Shown here one piece after another: positions 1-8,147 of a stretch of 64,000 bases of DNA (the first letter of the stretch is position 1; each line of letters opens with the position of its first letter). The translations under genes and the position numbers were made by a program. The notes below the pieces were generated by a model. That model was not told the DNA's origin, searched no databases, and saw only the letters and a program-made list of their open reading frames with translations. The stretch is from contig NZ_CP066203.1 in the NCBI RefSeq assembly GCF_017310545.1, positions 310,001 to 374,000 on the forward strand, read 5' to 3'. This stretch comes from Methylacidimicrobium sp. B4. GTDB taxonomy: Bacteria; Verrucomicrobiota; Verrucomicrobiia; Methylacidiphilales; Methylacidiphilaceae.

Positions 1-453
1 ATCGGCCGCGGAGAGGAGGGCTGCGAGCGGCTCTGGCGGACCCGGCGCTCCTTCTCGATGGCGCTCAAGGCGAGCAACCTCACCAAGCTCAACGAGGACG
101 TCGTCGTCCCGAGGAGGAGGCTCGTCGACCTCGTGCGCCTGGGAAGCGAGATCGAGGGGCGCTACGGCTTTCCCGTCGCCTGCTTCGGCCATGCGGGGGA
201 CGGCAACATCCACGTCAACCTGATGATCGACCGGAGCCGGCCCGGGGCGGACGGGCGCGCGGAGGAAGCGCTCGACCTTCTCTTCCGCCAGATCGTCGCC
301 TGGGGAGGATCGATCACGGGGGAGCACGGAATCGGCATCGCCAAGGAGCGCTGGTGGCCCCTGGCGGTCTCTCCGGAGGTCCGGTCCCTTCACGAACGAG
401 TGAAGAGCGCCTTCGATCCCAAGGGCTTGCTCAATCCGGGAAAATTCGTTTGA
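1..453 (+). CDS. FAD-linked oxidase, GlcD-like, C-terminal part (cut by window start)
   Basis: The reading frame is open from the first base and ends at 453, so the gene begins outside the window; about 150 residues are visible. The sequence matches the C-terminal FAD-linked oxidase domain of the glycolate oxidase GlcD / D-lactate dehydrogenase family. Key visible motifs are FGHAGDGNIHVN, a histidine-rich cap-domain motif, then GGSITGEHGIG and the closing DPKGLLNPGK, all typical of this family. By family knowledge it would oxidise a 2-hydroxy acid with FAD. The substrate cannot be decided from this fragment. The FAD-binding half lies upstream of the window. Confidence 0.9.
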   Translation: MGRGEEGCERLWRTRRSFSMALKASNLTKLNEDVVVPRRRLVDLVRLGSEIEGRYGFPVACFGHAGDGNIHVNLMIDRSRPGADGRAEEALDLLFRQIVAWGGSITGEHGIGIAKERWWPLAVSPEVRSLHERVKSAFDPKGLLNPGKFV

Positions 454-529
454 TTCTCTTGGCTCAACCGATCAATCTGCCCAATCCGGGCCAGATCTCT
501 CGTTGGGACAATCGGGTCCGAGGACGCCT

Positions 530-1054
530 ATGTCATTCGAGGATACCTTTTCCTACTCGCTTGAATCGAGCCGCGTGATCCTGCTGCCCCGCACCCGGGT
601 CGCGACCTTCCGGACCTCCCTGATCCACTACACGCTCATGACCGAAGCGATGGATCGCGTCGGCACGACCTTCGTCCGCGAAGGGAACCTCCAGGCGGAG
701 CGGCCGCAGATCCTCCTGCCGAAGGCCATGGCACAGCTGCTTCTCGAAGGCTTCGGCCCAAGAGCCCACGCCTACGCGGAATGGCTCGGCCGGCAGCCCG
801 GATCCCTCGCGTTCTTGCGCTACGGCTTTCAATTCCGCAAGGAGGAGCTGCGGTTCCGGCAGGTGGAGGCTCCGATCGAATCGGTGACCGAGTCCGTGAC
901 CCGCGCTGTCGAGGAGCGGGAAGATCCGTTCGCCGCGGTCCTCGTCGGTGTCGAGGACGGCTGGGAGGTCTCGCTCCTCCGCTTTTTCCTTGAATGGATG
1001 CAAAAATCCCTTCCGCGCAACATCCACGATTTGCGCCAGGAGGGGTTCCTCTAG
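530..1054 (+). CDS. Conserved-looking hypothetical protein
   Basis: This 174-residue protein is not recognised. I chose the ATG at 530 (MSFEDTF...) because GAGGA lies about 8 nt upstream; an in-frame start at 503 has no such site. It is a soluble, mixed-charge protein with no signal peptide or membrane segment. Its second half contains alternating acidic and basic stretches likely to be helical. It lies 76 bp after the oxidase on the same strand, so cotranscription is possible. No motif suggests a function. Confidence 0.6.
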   Translation: MSFEDTFSYSLESSRVILLPRTRVATFRTSLIHYTLMTEAMDRVGTTFVREGNLQAERPQILLPKAMAQLLLEGFGPRAHAYAEWLGRQPGSLAFLRYGFQFRKEELRFRQVEAPIESVTESVTRAVEEREDPFAAVLVGVEDGWEVSLLRFFLEWMQKSLPRNIHDLRQEGFL

Positions 1055-1138
1055 GAACGGTGGGAAAGGGCTTGAACAGTGAATTTAATTATTGCTTATT
1101 CCTGCGCTTTTGTGAATATTTGACATATCAATCGCAAG

Positions 1139-1756
1139 CTGGTCAGCATCCACGAAGCTGCCGAGTTCCTTGGTGTCTGTGCCCAAACGCTGCGGCGTTG
1201 GGAACGGGAAGGCAAGCTCATTCCCGATGAGCGCACCACTGGTCGGCGGCGACGCTATGACCTTGCCAGGTTGCGGCCTGAGCAATTCCATTCAGCCGAA
1301 TCGGAACGGCAGACCATCGCCTACGCGAGAGTGTCCCGTCCTGACCAAAAGGATGATCTGGAGAGGCAGAAGCAGGTTTTGGAACTCTCCTGCGCCCGGC
1401 AAGGATGGAGGTTCGAGGTCATCTCGGACCTGGGTTCGGGCATGAACGATCACAAGAAGGGACTGAAGAAGCTGCTCGATGCCGTCCTCGACGGAAAAGT
1501 CGGCAGGTTGGTTATCACGCACAAGGACCGGCTGCTGCGCTTTGGGGCGGAGCTTGTGTTTGCCATTTGCGAGGCCAAGGGCGTCGAGGTCGTGATCCTC
1601 AACCAAGGCGAAGACACGACCTTCGAGGAAGACCTGGCGGAGGACGTGCTCGAGATCATCACGGTCTTCAGCGCCCGGCTCTATGGCAGCCGCTCGCGCA
1701 AGAGCCAGAAGCTGCTCGAAGGGATCAGGGCCGCCGTGGAGGCTGCACAATGCTGA
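1139..1756 (+). CDS. tnpA: IS607-family serine recombinase TnpA, no canonical start codon
   Basis: The protein has an N-terminal MerR-like helix-turn-helix (SIHEAAEFLGVCAQTLRRWE) followed by a small serine-resolvase domain. The catalytic serine is in YARVS, followed by the DQKDDLERQ motif, and the domain ends near VFSARLYGSRSRKSQKLLEGI. This is the standard IS607 TnpA layout. An in-frame TGA at 1121 is followed only by CAT, ATC, AAT, CGC, AAG and CTG before the HTH, so there is no ATG, GTG or TTG. The likely start is CTG at 1139, or the start has been lost. The stop overlaps the tnpB remnant that follows. The element is probably inactive. Confidence 0.8.
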   Translation: MVSIHEAAEFLGVCAQTLRRWEREGKLIPDERTTGRRRRYDLARLRPEQFHSAESERQTIAYARVSRPDQKDDLERQKQVLELSCARQGWRFEVISDLGSGMNDHKKGLKKLLDAVLDGKVGRLVITHKDRLLRFGAELVFAICEAKGVEVVILNQGEDTTFEEDLAEDVLEIITVFSARLYGSRSRKSQKLLEGIRAAVEAAQC

Positions 1757-1917
1757 TCGCGCACCGCATCGCCCTCGATCCGAACAACGCGCAGGCCACC
1801 CATCTGGCCCGTGCAGCAGGCACGGCACGCTTCGCTGACGAGTGGAACGAGGAGGTCGGTCTTAATGGTCAGCCTCTTTTTTTGCTGCTGCAAAGTCGGC
1901 ATCCACCCGTGCGCTGA
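1750..1917 (+). pseudogene. tnpB: TnpB N-terminal fragment of the IS607 element
   Basis: The ATG at 1750 overlaps the stop of tnpA, the normal IS607 arrangement. About the first 30 residues (MLIAHRIALDPNNAQ, then HLARAAGTARFA) match the N-terminus of TnpB. After roughly base 1840 the similarity stops and the sequence becomes the end of the convergent exported-protein gene. The rest of tnpB, including the whole RuvC nuclease domain, is missing. Confidence 0.75.
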
Positions 1918-2806
1918 CTTCGCGGACCGCACGGCTCATCTGCTCATCTTTCATGGCACGGGCGAGGAAGACCAGGGCCTCATAGGCACCAAAGAAGCTG
2001 CTGCCCGGCAGCCTTGAGCTCATGGCCATCAGGGAAAAGGTGGGATAGGCGTTGGGTCCTTCCGCAAACTCGGCGATCTCTTGCCAAAACCAGCTCGGCA
2101 TCCGGGAGAGCTTCCAGTCGCCTCCCTCACCGAAAAAGATCTCCGCCAGAGCCTTGAGGAACTCGGCCGCCGACCAGCGGGCTTGGAGGACCTGGTGGAG
2201 CTTTTCGGGCCCCCACTGGGTGAAGAACGCGTAGTGCTCCTTGAGGATTCCAGCGAGTCCTGGATGACGGTTATGAATAGCGGTGCCAAGATCATGGAGC
2301 TCGTAGACGGCTTCCCGCTGGACTGGGGTGAGCCGCTCAAGGAAAGCCCCCGATCGGAAGGCATTCTGAGTGGAGAGCACTTGCTGTTCCTCGTCCTCGG
2401 GTAAATCTAGCTCTGGGCACACTACCTTGACTCTCCAATAGGCGAGGGGATCGAGGATCGCCCGGGGAAGTTGGGCAAACTCGCGGGAGAGCTTTTCCCG
2501 GTACTGAAACATCTCCCGCTTTCCCGCATCGGTGGAGAGGTCGGGGAAAGGGACCGACCAGCGGGAGGCGAGGTCCATAGCCCATCGCCCTTCGGGCGTC
2601 TTCAGCGCTTGGGCAAAGACCTTGGGGTCGACCCGCTTGAGGAAGGAGAACGTTTCGGGAATCCGGAGGCTTTTGAGCTCTTCGATCACGGCTTGGACCT
2701 CCGCAGAGGGTGGAGAAGAGGTTGGTTTCTCCTGGGCCATCGCACTGCTGGCCAACCCGAGGAGGAGGGTGAGGCGAAAGAAGCGATTGTAAAAGATCCT
2801 TTGCAT
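1862..2806 (-). CDS. Exported protein A, copy 2 (unknown function)
   Basis: This protein of about 314 residues starts at an ATG with a clear signal peptide (MQRIFYNRF..., hydrophobic LTLLLGLAS, cleavage near AMAQ). A longer in-frame start upstream would overlap the preceding gene and lacks the signal. The mature part is rich in Pro, Trp and charged residues (RVDPKVFAQALKTPEGRWAM; SWFWQEIAEFAEGPNAYPTF) and matches no family I know. It is a diverged copy of the protein at 3384-4328, strongest in the N-terminal half and around the SWFWQEI motif. It lies 14 bp after a truncated copy of gene B, so it came with the tandem duplication. Confidence 0.75.
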   Translation of the reverse strand: MQRIFYNRFFRLTLLLGLASSAMAQEKPTSSPPSAEVQAVIEELKSLRIPETFSFLKRVDPKVFAQALKTPEGRWAMDLASRWSVPFPDLSTDAGKREMFQYREKLSREFAQLPRAILDPLAYWRVKVVCPELDLPEDEEQQVLSTQNAFRSGAFLERLTPVQREAVYELHDLGTAIHNRHPGLAGILKEHYAFFTQWGPEKLHQVLQARWSAAEFLKALAEIFFGEGGDWKLSRMPSWFWQEIAEFAEGPNAYPTFSLMAMSSRLPGSSFFGAYEALVFLARAMKDEQMSRAVREVSARVDADFAAAKKEADH

Positions 2807-2820
2807 CGGTATTTCCTTTT

Positions 2821-3322
2821 TTACTCGCGTTTCTTCTCTTGCGATGGTGGTTGTGTATCCTTTCGCCACTGCTGCCTCCGTCTTACGGCATCGGGCAGGC
2901 TTTCTTCGGCCGGTCGATCTGGACGGATCGGAGCTCGATATGGGTCTTGGGCGGTTGCCGCGGCCTCTTGCTGGTTCTTCTCGGTTAGGCTGACCCCTTG
3001 CTTGCTATAGAGGGGGACAGCAGATTGGGCGAGGTATCCCTGGGGGCTGATCTGGTTTTGGGCAAGCGCGATCGAAGGCAGGTGGTACTTGGTTTCGAAG
3101 AGGTAGTTGAGTCCCGGATAGGTCTCGTCTGGAGGGGCTTCCAGGAAGTGCTCATTGGGAAGGAAACCGCTGTGGTCGCGGCCGACGAACACCAGCACTC
3201 GGCCATGCGCGGCATAGGGAGCGGCCGTGGCGCTGATCGACTGGTTGCGCCTGGTCATTCCACCTGCGCTGTACGTATAGGCCGCCACCTGCTCGGAGGT
3301 GGGATTCCGCGCAATGAGCTAG
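2821..3322 (-). pseudogene. Truncated copy of exported protein B (C-terminal part)
   Basis: The frame corresponds to the last 165 or so residues of gene B (4343-5785) and includes the GRDHSGFLPNEH motif. It ends with the same DPYRAPIRPDRPAEESLPD tail. Upstream, similarity stops near 3322 and an in-frame TAG follows, so the N-terminal two thirds, signal peptide included, are absent. A GTG at 3288 could start a 155-residue cytoplasmic remnant. This marks one edge of the 1,522-bp tandem duplication. Confidence 0.75.
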
Positions 3323-3383
3323 CCCGACTCTCTGTCCCTGGCACCGGTTGCCTCAAGAGCCGTGGCCTCGTCGCCCGTGGCGC

Positions 3384-4328
3384 CTAATGGCGCACTGCCT
3401 TTTGCAATTCGGGGTGGTCGGCATCGAACTGGGCGTTGACCGCATCGATCCCTTTCATCATCCGATCGTCCTTGAGGGCGCGGGCGAGGAAGACGAGCGC
3501 ATCGTGCGCAGTCCAGAAAGGGCTGGCCGGTGTGATCGAGCTCATTGCCATCAGGGAAAAAGTGGGATACGCATTAGGCCCTTCGGTAAACTCAACGATC
3601 TCTTGCCAAAACCAGCTCGGCATCGCCGAAAGCTTCCACTGTTGCTTTTCCAAGACGAAAAGTATTCCAAAGGCCTTGAGGAACTCCGCTGCGGACCAGG
3701 GAGCTTCTAAGACCTGATGGAGTTTTTCCGGTCCCCATTGGGTGAAGAGCGCGTAGGATTCCCTTATGGATGCGGCCAAGCCCGGGCGGCGTTTGAAATC
3801 TGAGTTTGCTAGGTCCTGGAGCTCATAGACGGCCTCCCGCTGCACCGGGGTGAGCCGCTCAAGGAAAAACCCCGATCGGAAGGCATCCTCAGTATTAACA
3901 ATCTCGTGCCTCTCCTCGTCGGAAAGATTGAGAAACTCCGGGGACCAGCTCATCCGCCAATAGGCGAGGGGATCAAGGATCGCCCGGGGAAGTTGGGCAA
4001 ACTCGCGGGAGAGTTTTTCCCGGTACTGAAAGAGCTCCCACTCTCCCGCATCGGTGGAGAGGTCGGGGAAAGGGACCGACCAGCGGGAGGCGAGGTCCAT
4101 GGCCCATCGCCCTTCGGGCGTCTTCAGCGCTTGGGCAAAGACCTTGGGGTCGACTCGCTTGAGGAAGGAGAACGTTTCGGGAATCCGGAAGTTTTTGAGC
4201 TGTTCGATCACGGCTTGGACCTCCGCAGACGGTGGAGGAGAGGTTGGTTTCTCCTGGGCCATCGCACTGCTGGCCAACCCGAAGAGGAAGATGAGCCGAA
4301 AGAAGAGGTTGTAAAAGATCCTTTGCAT
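3384..4328 (-). CDS. Exported protein A, copy 1 (unknown function)
   Basis: This 314-residue protein has a signal peptide (MQRIFYNLFFRL..., LIFLFGLASSAMAQ). It is homologous over its full length to the protein at 1862-2806. Both share the segments RIPETFSFLKRVDPKVFAQAL and FAQLPRAILDPLAYWR, and a Trp-rich C-terminal motif. No catalytic motif is recognisable. It starts 14 bp after the stop of gene B, so the two are almost certainly cotranscribed and may act together outside the cytoplasm. Confidence 0.75.
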   Translation of the reverse strand: MQRIFYNLFFRLIFLFGLASSAMAQEKPTSPPPSAEVQAVIEQLKNFRIPETFSFLKRVDPKVFAQALKTPEGRWAMDLASRWSVPFPDLSTDAGEWELFQYREKLSREFAQLPRAILDPLAYWRMSWSPEFLNLSDEERHEIVNTEDAFRSGFFLERLTPVQREAVYELQDLANSDFKRRPGLAASIRESYALFTQWGPEKLHQVLEAPWSAAEFLKAFGILFVLEKQQWKLSAMPSWFWQEIVEFTEGPNAYPTFSLMAMSSITPASPFWTAHDALVFLARALKDDRMMKGIDAVNAQFDADHPELQKAVRH

Positions 4329-4342
4329 TGAAGTTTCCTTTC

Positions 4343-5785
4343 TTACTCGCGTCTTTTCTCCTGCGCTGGTGGTTGTGTATCCTTTAGCCACTGCTGCCTC
4401 CGTCTTACGGCATCGGGCAGGCTTTCTTCGGCCGGTCGATCGGGACGGATCGGAGCTCGATATGGGTCTTGGGCGGTTGCCGCGGCCTGCCGCTCGTTTG
4501 CCTGCTGGAAGCTCAAATGTGCAGCGCTATAGCCGGGGACAGCAGATTGGGCGAGGTATCCCTGGGGGCTGATCTGGTTTTGGGCAAGGGCGATCGAAGG
4601 CAGGTGGTACTTGGTTTCGAAGACGTAGTTGAGTCCAGGATAGGTCTTGTCTGGAGCGGCTTCCGGCAAGTGCTCATTGGGAAGGAAACCGCTGTGGTCG
4701 CGCCCGGTAAACACCAGCACTCGGCCATACGCGACATAGGGAGCGGCCGTGGCGCTGATTGACTCGTTGCGGTCATTTATTCCCTTCGGACTGTACGTAT
4801 AGGCCAGGAGCTCTTCTGGGGTGGGATTCTGGGTGATGAGCTTTCCGGTCTTCTTATCCAGCCCAACGGCGTAAGGGAGGTCTCCCGCCTTTACTGTAAA
4901 GCCGTTGCGATACGCGAAAAGCCAGAAATGCGCCATCTGTGCAAATCCTTGAAACACGGCGAGATCGGCATCGGTGAGGTGATGGGCTTTTTGCGCTTCT
5001 CTTGGGCTTCCGTCTACCGCCTCAAGCACTTGGCCCAAGTAGGCCACTATTTCCGCTCTTTTCTCTGGCTCCAAGGCAACCGATTCCGGCCAGCTCGCAA
5101 AGAGCGCAGCGGCCATATTCGCATAGCTAGGATCGTGGAGGTAGCGGTCAAGCACTGCCTGCTTGTCCTTGGGATACTCGACCACCACGGTGCGGGCCCC
5201 ATGTCCATAGGCCGAGAGAAGGAAGTTCTGCTCGTTCTTCATCATCACGGAATCCAGATGGAGCTCTCCAAAGACCATGACCCGGATTCCCGCCTGATCG
5301 AGCCAGTTCCAGGCTTGCTTATCTTCCGCATCCGCGGGAGAGGGGGCTTGCGGAGGCGCAAACCAGGGAGCTTTGCGGACATTTGCTGCTGCATCGGCCT
5401 CTGCTGGCGTCGCATCCGCCGCTGGCGCGCTCGCGGATCCGGGTCCCGATCCGGCTGGGGAGCTGGGGTTGCCGGAAGCTGTCGGCGGCGATGCGCCACT
5501 GGCGCCGGACGAAGGAAGCGGCGGACAAGCGTTGCAGGGCTCGGCCGCGGCAGAGGTGGGTTGATCGGCCGAGCCACCCGGCAGAAGCGAGTTCATCAAG
5601 CCCGACCCGCTTGGAGCCGGTGGCGCGTCTGCTTGGGGAGCCGATCCGCCTGATTCCGGAACGATGCTTTGGCCACGGCTCGAGGGAATCGGCGCGTGGA
5701 GAAGGATAAGGAAGAGGAGGCAAAGGACAGCTGCGGTCCGGGCGAAGAGCTGGGAAGGCTTCGGCGCGTTGGGCTTCCTTTGCAC
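4343..5785 (-). CDS. Exported protein B with EreA/ChaN-like domain
   Basis: This 480-residue protein begins at GTG 5785, giving a signal peptide (LCLLFLILLHAPIPSSRG). Residues 40-140 are a long Ser/Pro/Ala/Gly-rich linker with a Cys-Asn-Ala-Cys motif. From about 155 a globular domain begins: GIRVMVFGELHLDS, then ARTVVVEYPKDK, and later RVLVFTGRDHSGFLPNEH. The GExH motif early and a G-x-x-H motif late are the hallmarks of the erythromycin esterase / ChaN / TIKI fold, in which these residues line the active site or a haem/metal site. The assignment is by motif only. The CCTA box of the conjugative element lies just upstream (5804-5816), linking this gene to that regulon. Confidence 0.7.
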   Translation of the reverse strand: MQRKPNAPKPSQLFARTAAVLCLLFLILLHAPIPSSRGQSIVPESGGSAPQADAPPAPSGSGLMNSLLPGGSADQPTSAAAEPCNACPPLPSSGASGASPPTASGNPSSPAGSGPGSASAPAADATPAEADAAANVRKAPWFAPPQAPSPADAEDKQAWNWLDQAGIRVMVFGELHLDSVMMKNEQNFLLSAYGHGARTVVVEYPKDKQAVLDRYLHDPSYANMAAALFASWPESVALEPEKRAEIVAYLGQVLEAVDGSPREAQKAHHLTDADLAVFQGFAQMAHFWLFAYRNGFTVKAGDLPYAVGLDKKTGKLITQNPTPEELLAYTYSPKGINDRNESISATAAPYVAYGRVLVFTGRDHSGFLPNEHLPEAAPDKTYPGLNYVFETKYHLPSIALAQNQISPQGYLAQSAVPGYSAAHLSFQQANERQAAATAQDPYRAPIRPDRPAEESLPDAVRRRQQWLKDTQPPAQEKRRE

Positions 5786-5803
5786 GAGGGTCCATCTTCT
5801 TTG

Positions 5804-5816
5804 TTAGGACATCGGG
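5804..5816 (-). promoter_or_regulatory. CCCGATGTCCTAA box upstream of gene B
   Basis: Read on the minus strand the sequence is CCCGATGTCCTAA, ending 18 nt before the GTG start of gene B. It is nearly identical to the box before the lipoprotein gene at 30.4 kb. It resembles an extended -10 promoter element or an operator; the function is inferred. Confidence 0.5.
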
Positions 5817-5899
5817 CTTGTGCGCGCGGCCCCGGCCTCCGAAAAGAAGCTGCCGGTCGGGTCGATTGCGCGCGTTCGTGGCGCATCGCCAGTGCTGCT

Positions 5900-6170
5900 G
5901 GAAGAGGGATGCTGGTCAGGCAGGATGAGGCCCGGTTGGAACCGGCTGCAGGGGAGGGTGGATCAGAGGAGCCGCCGGGCAGTGCCGAGCTCATAGAGGC
6001 CGCACCGCTCTGCGCCGGGGCAGCGTCGCCTGGGGCGTTGCCGGTAGGACCTCGGCACGCAATCCTCGGCAAGGCTCTGCTGCTGAGGTGGTCGGCGACG
6101 TTTTTCCTGGCAGGGAAAGAGCGGTCGATGGTCTTCCGGGGCGGCAGAGCGGGATGCCCTATCTGGCAAT
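5900..6170 (-). pseudogene. Degraded N-terminal fragment of another B-like gene
   Basis: On the minus strand around 5960-6030 the sequence encodes ALPGGSSDPPSPAAGSN next to a Met-Ser pair, closely resembling MNSLLPGGSADQPTSAAAE in the linker of gene B. The DNA is also alignable with 5570-5640. No intact frame continues on either side. It looks like the remains of a third B copy. Confidence 0.4.
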
Positions 6171-6323
6171 CAGCGCCAAGGAGAGCGCTTGCTGCGGCAA
6201 CCGGTCCCGACGAGGCACCGCCCGTCCTTTGTGCGGATAGGGGGATGAAGCCGGAAAAGAGAGGAAGCCCTGGCGGGCAATCTGTTTTCTGTTCTGCTCG
6301 ATCGCCGCGGGGGATCGGATCCC

Positions 6324-6807
6324 TCAGGCGATCTGCTCGAGCTGCTCGTTGCGCAGACGGGAGCGGAGCACGGCTTTCCCCAGCCGGATCTCATCGAGGA
6401 GAAGGACGGCAAGGCCTCCCTTATCCATCGGAAAGTTCTCGGGACTGGTTGCCCCGAGCAGGGCGGCGAGTTGCTCGGAAAGGCTTGGCATATGGCCGAC
6501 GAGGACGATCTCGGAATCCTGTGGCAGGGGTTTGAGCAGAGCGAGGAGCTCTGCGGTCGGCGTCCCGTTCTCGAGCTCCCTCTGGATTTCAAGGGAGGGG
6601 GAGTGGGCAAGGGCTTTCGCGGCGATTTCTGCGGTCTCGCGCACGGAGCAAGAGACTCGACCAGAAGGAATTTGGGCGCGCGCCGAGCCGATGGAGCCCT
6701 TTTCCCGCCACCCAGGCCTCGTGGCGGCCTGCCTTGGTGAGCGTGCGCTCGGCATCGGTTGCCGCTTCCCGGGAAGCCGTGGCGTGACGGAGAAAGTAGA
6801 GCATCAT
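6324..6807 (-). pseudogene. sixA: SixA-type phosphohistidine phosphatase, frameshifted
   Basis: The start MMLYFLRHATAS carries the RH catalytic motif of the histidine phosphatase superfamily. The second half, in another frame, carries the second catalytic histidine in LVGHMPSLSEQL. Joining the frames near 6648 gives the usual SixA order, with LLLRARETAEIAA restored if two bases (GA) are added back. The joined protein would have about 160 residues, the normal SixA size. It would remove phosphate from phosphohistidine proteins. The break is either a recent mutation or a base-calling error. Confidence 0.8.
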
Positions 6808-7072
6808 GAGCCATGCATATCCGCGCGCTCGGCTAAGCGAAAGGGCTGGCCGTTTGCGTTTTGTACGGAAAGGAGGCGGAGGGGCTTGCGGGTGAGGGGC
6901 GCAGGGTGCACATCGAGGGAGTCGGACAGAGCATACCGCTCCTGCCATGCAGGGTGAGCAAAATTCAGCCTTTGGATGAACGGGCTGGGAGAAAACGAGG
7001 CAGGCCGCTTGCCGCGGTACCCTTCCTCCGGAGCTTGGAGCTCCTTCCTGGTGCTGATCTCGATCCTCTTTG

Positions 7073-7110
7073 CTGTTTCCCGTGGGTAGAGCGGGAAGAT
7101 CGAGCCGCAA
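7073..7110. mobile_element. Solo terminal fragment of the ISL3 element
   Basis: The sequence from TTTGCTGTTTC through GTGGGTAGAGCGGGAAGATC to CTTTCCGGC is almost identical to the right end of the full ISL3 element at 20775-20820. That match includes the end of the transposase gene and part of the inverted repeat. No other IS sequence is present, so this is a scar left by deletion. Confidence 0.75.
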
Positions 7111-7242
7111 CTTTCCGGCTGTGAGCAACGATGACAGAGCCAGCAGCCAAGGAGGGAAGGGGGGCACCGCTCCGCCGATCGATAAAGCTTCCCATCGCGT
7201 GGCTCGGCCTGGTCGTGGTGGAGTCACGGCACGATCGCACGG

Positions 7243-7256
7243 GGATTCCGGAATCC
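7243..7256. promoter_or_regulatory. 14-bp perfect palindrome GGATTCCGGAATCC
   Basis: A perfect palindrome lies about 125 bp upstream of the rsmE start. It could be an operator half-site pair for a dimeric regulator. No second copy was noticed in the window, and chance cannot be excluded. Confidence 0.25.
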
Positions 7257-7382
7257 ACCGAAGCAATCCCCTTGTGGTAGAGTGGCTCCGTGCAGGTGCC
7301 CAAAGACGGGATCAGGGGCGCGTCCGGCTTCGTCCGCTCCCCCACCCGCCGAGACGATCAGAGGAAGGAAGGCCGCCCGGCC

Positions 7383-8147
7383 ATGGAGCGCTATTATTGG
7401 CCAAAGCCCGAGGAAGATCTCCTGGGCATCCGCGAGTCGGATCACGCCCTGCGGGTGATGCGCCACCGGGAGGGGGACCGAATCGTGCTCTTCGATGGGG
7501 TTGGCCGGGAGTGGATTGCAGAGGTGACGGGCCGAAGGGGCCGTCAGCTTGCCTTCCGCCGGATCGCGGAACGAAGGGTCGCTCCTCCCCCGTGGAGAAT
7601 CGCGATCGCCCAGGCGATCTTGAAGGCGAAGGCGATGGATCTCTTCTTCCAGAAAGCCATCGAGCTTGGGGTGACGGAAATCTTCCCGGTGCTTTGCGCC
7701 CGCTCGATCGAGCCGGAGGAGAGGGTGGGGCAGAAGCAGGCCCGCTGGACCGAGATCGCGATCGCCGCCGCCAAGCAGAGCGGGCGAGCGTGGCTTCCGA
7801 CGATCCACGCACCGATCGGCCTCGGCGCGCTGGGCCGGGAGTCCTCCTCCTATCCCTTGCGGCTCTTTGGATCGCTTTACGAGGGGGCTCCGCCGCTGCG
7901 GTCGCTCTTTGCCGCTCACCGGAAGGAAGCGGAGCGCGGCGTTCTTTCCTTGATTGGACCGGAAGGAGACCTTACACCGGCAGAACGCACGTACCTGGAA
8001 GATGCGGGGTTTCTCCCGGTCTCCTTGAGTCCGACGGTCTTGCGGGCGGAGACCGCGGCGCTCTTTTGCGCTGCAGCCTTCCTTTACGAGCTGGCGGACG
8101 AGGGATCGGGGAGGCGGGAGGAAGGAGTATGGCAAAAGAGATTGTGA
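7383..8147 (+). CDS. rsmE: 16S rRNA (uracil-1498-N3)-methyltransferase
   Basis: This 254-residue protein of the RsmE family methylates U1498 of 16S rRNA using S-adenosylmethionine. Visible family features are the N-terminal RNA-binding PUA-like part (MERYYW, HALRVMRHREGDRIVLFDG) and the SPOUT methyltransferase domain. The latter shows LFFQKAIELGVTEIFPVLCARS, the SAM-binding knot SLIGPEGDLTPAE and the closing LSPTVLRAETAALFCAAAF. I chose ATG 7383 because it follows a GGAAGGAAGG purine tract and gives the normal length; an earlier in-frame start lacks this. The 3' end overlaps the next gene by 19 bp. Confidence 0.95.
   Translation: MERYYWPKPEEDLLGIRESDHALRVMRHREGDRIVLFDGVGREWIAEVTGRRGRQLAFRRIAERRVAPPPWRIAIAQAILKAKAMDLFFQKAIELGVTEIFPVLCARSIEPEERVGQKQARWTEIAIAAAKQSGRAWLPTIHAPIGLGALGRESSSYPLRLFGSLYEGAPPLRSLFAAHRKEAERGVLSLIGPEGDLTPAERTYLEDAGFLPVSLSPTVLRAETAALFCAAAFLYELADEGSGRREEGVWQKRL

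Larger units (their letters stand above)
1862..4844. repeat. Tandem duplication, about 1.5 kb unit (genes A and B-end)
   Basis: The segment 1862-3322 repeats as 3384-4844, with a fixed offset of 1,522 bp between the two A stop codons and between the two A start codons. The junction (about 3323-3383) is unrelated sequence. The copies have diverged by many substitutions, so the duplication is not recent. Confidence 0.85.
6808..7382. other. Gene-free interval with an IS end remnant
   Basis: No convincing coding frame is visible between sixA and rsmE. The interval holds a short ISL3 terminal fragment (about 7073-7110) and a 14-bp perfect palindrome (7243-7256). The remainder shows no recognisable structure. 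Confidence 0.5.

Noticed and set aside
7070-8128. N-terminal extension of the hldD frame to a 671-residue protein
   Set aside because: The extension shadows rsmE, while the epimerase begins at ATG 8129 with a strong ribosome site and the normal N-terminal dinucleotide-binding motif.
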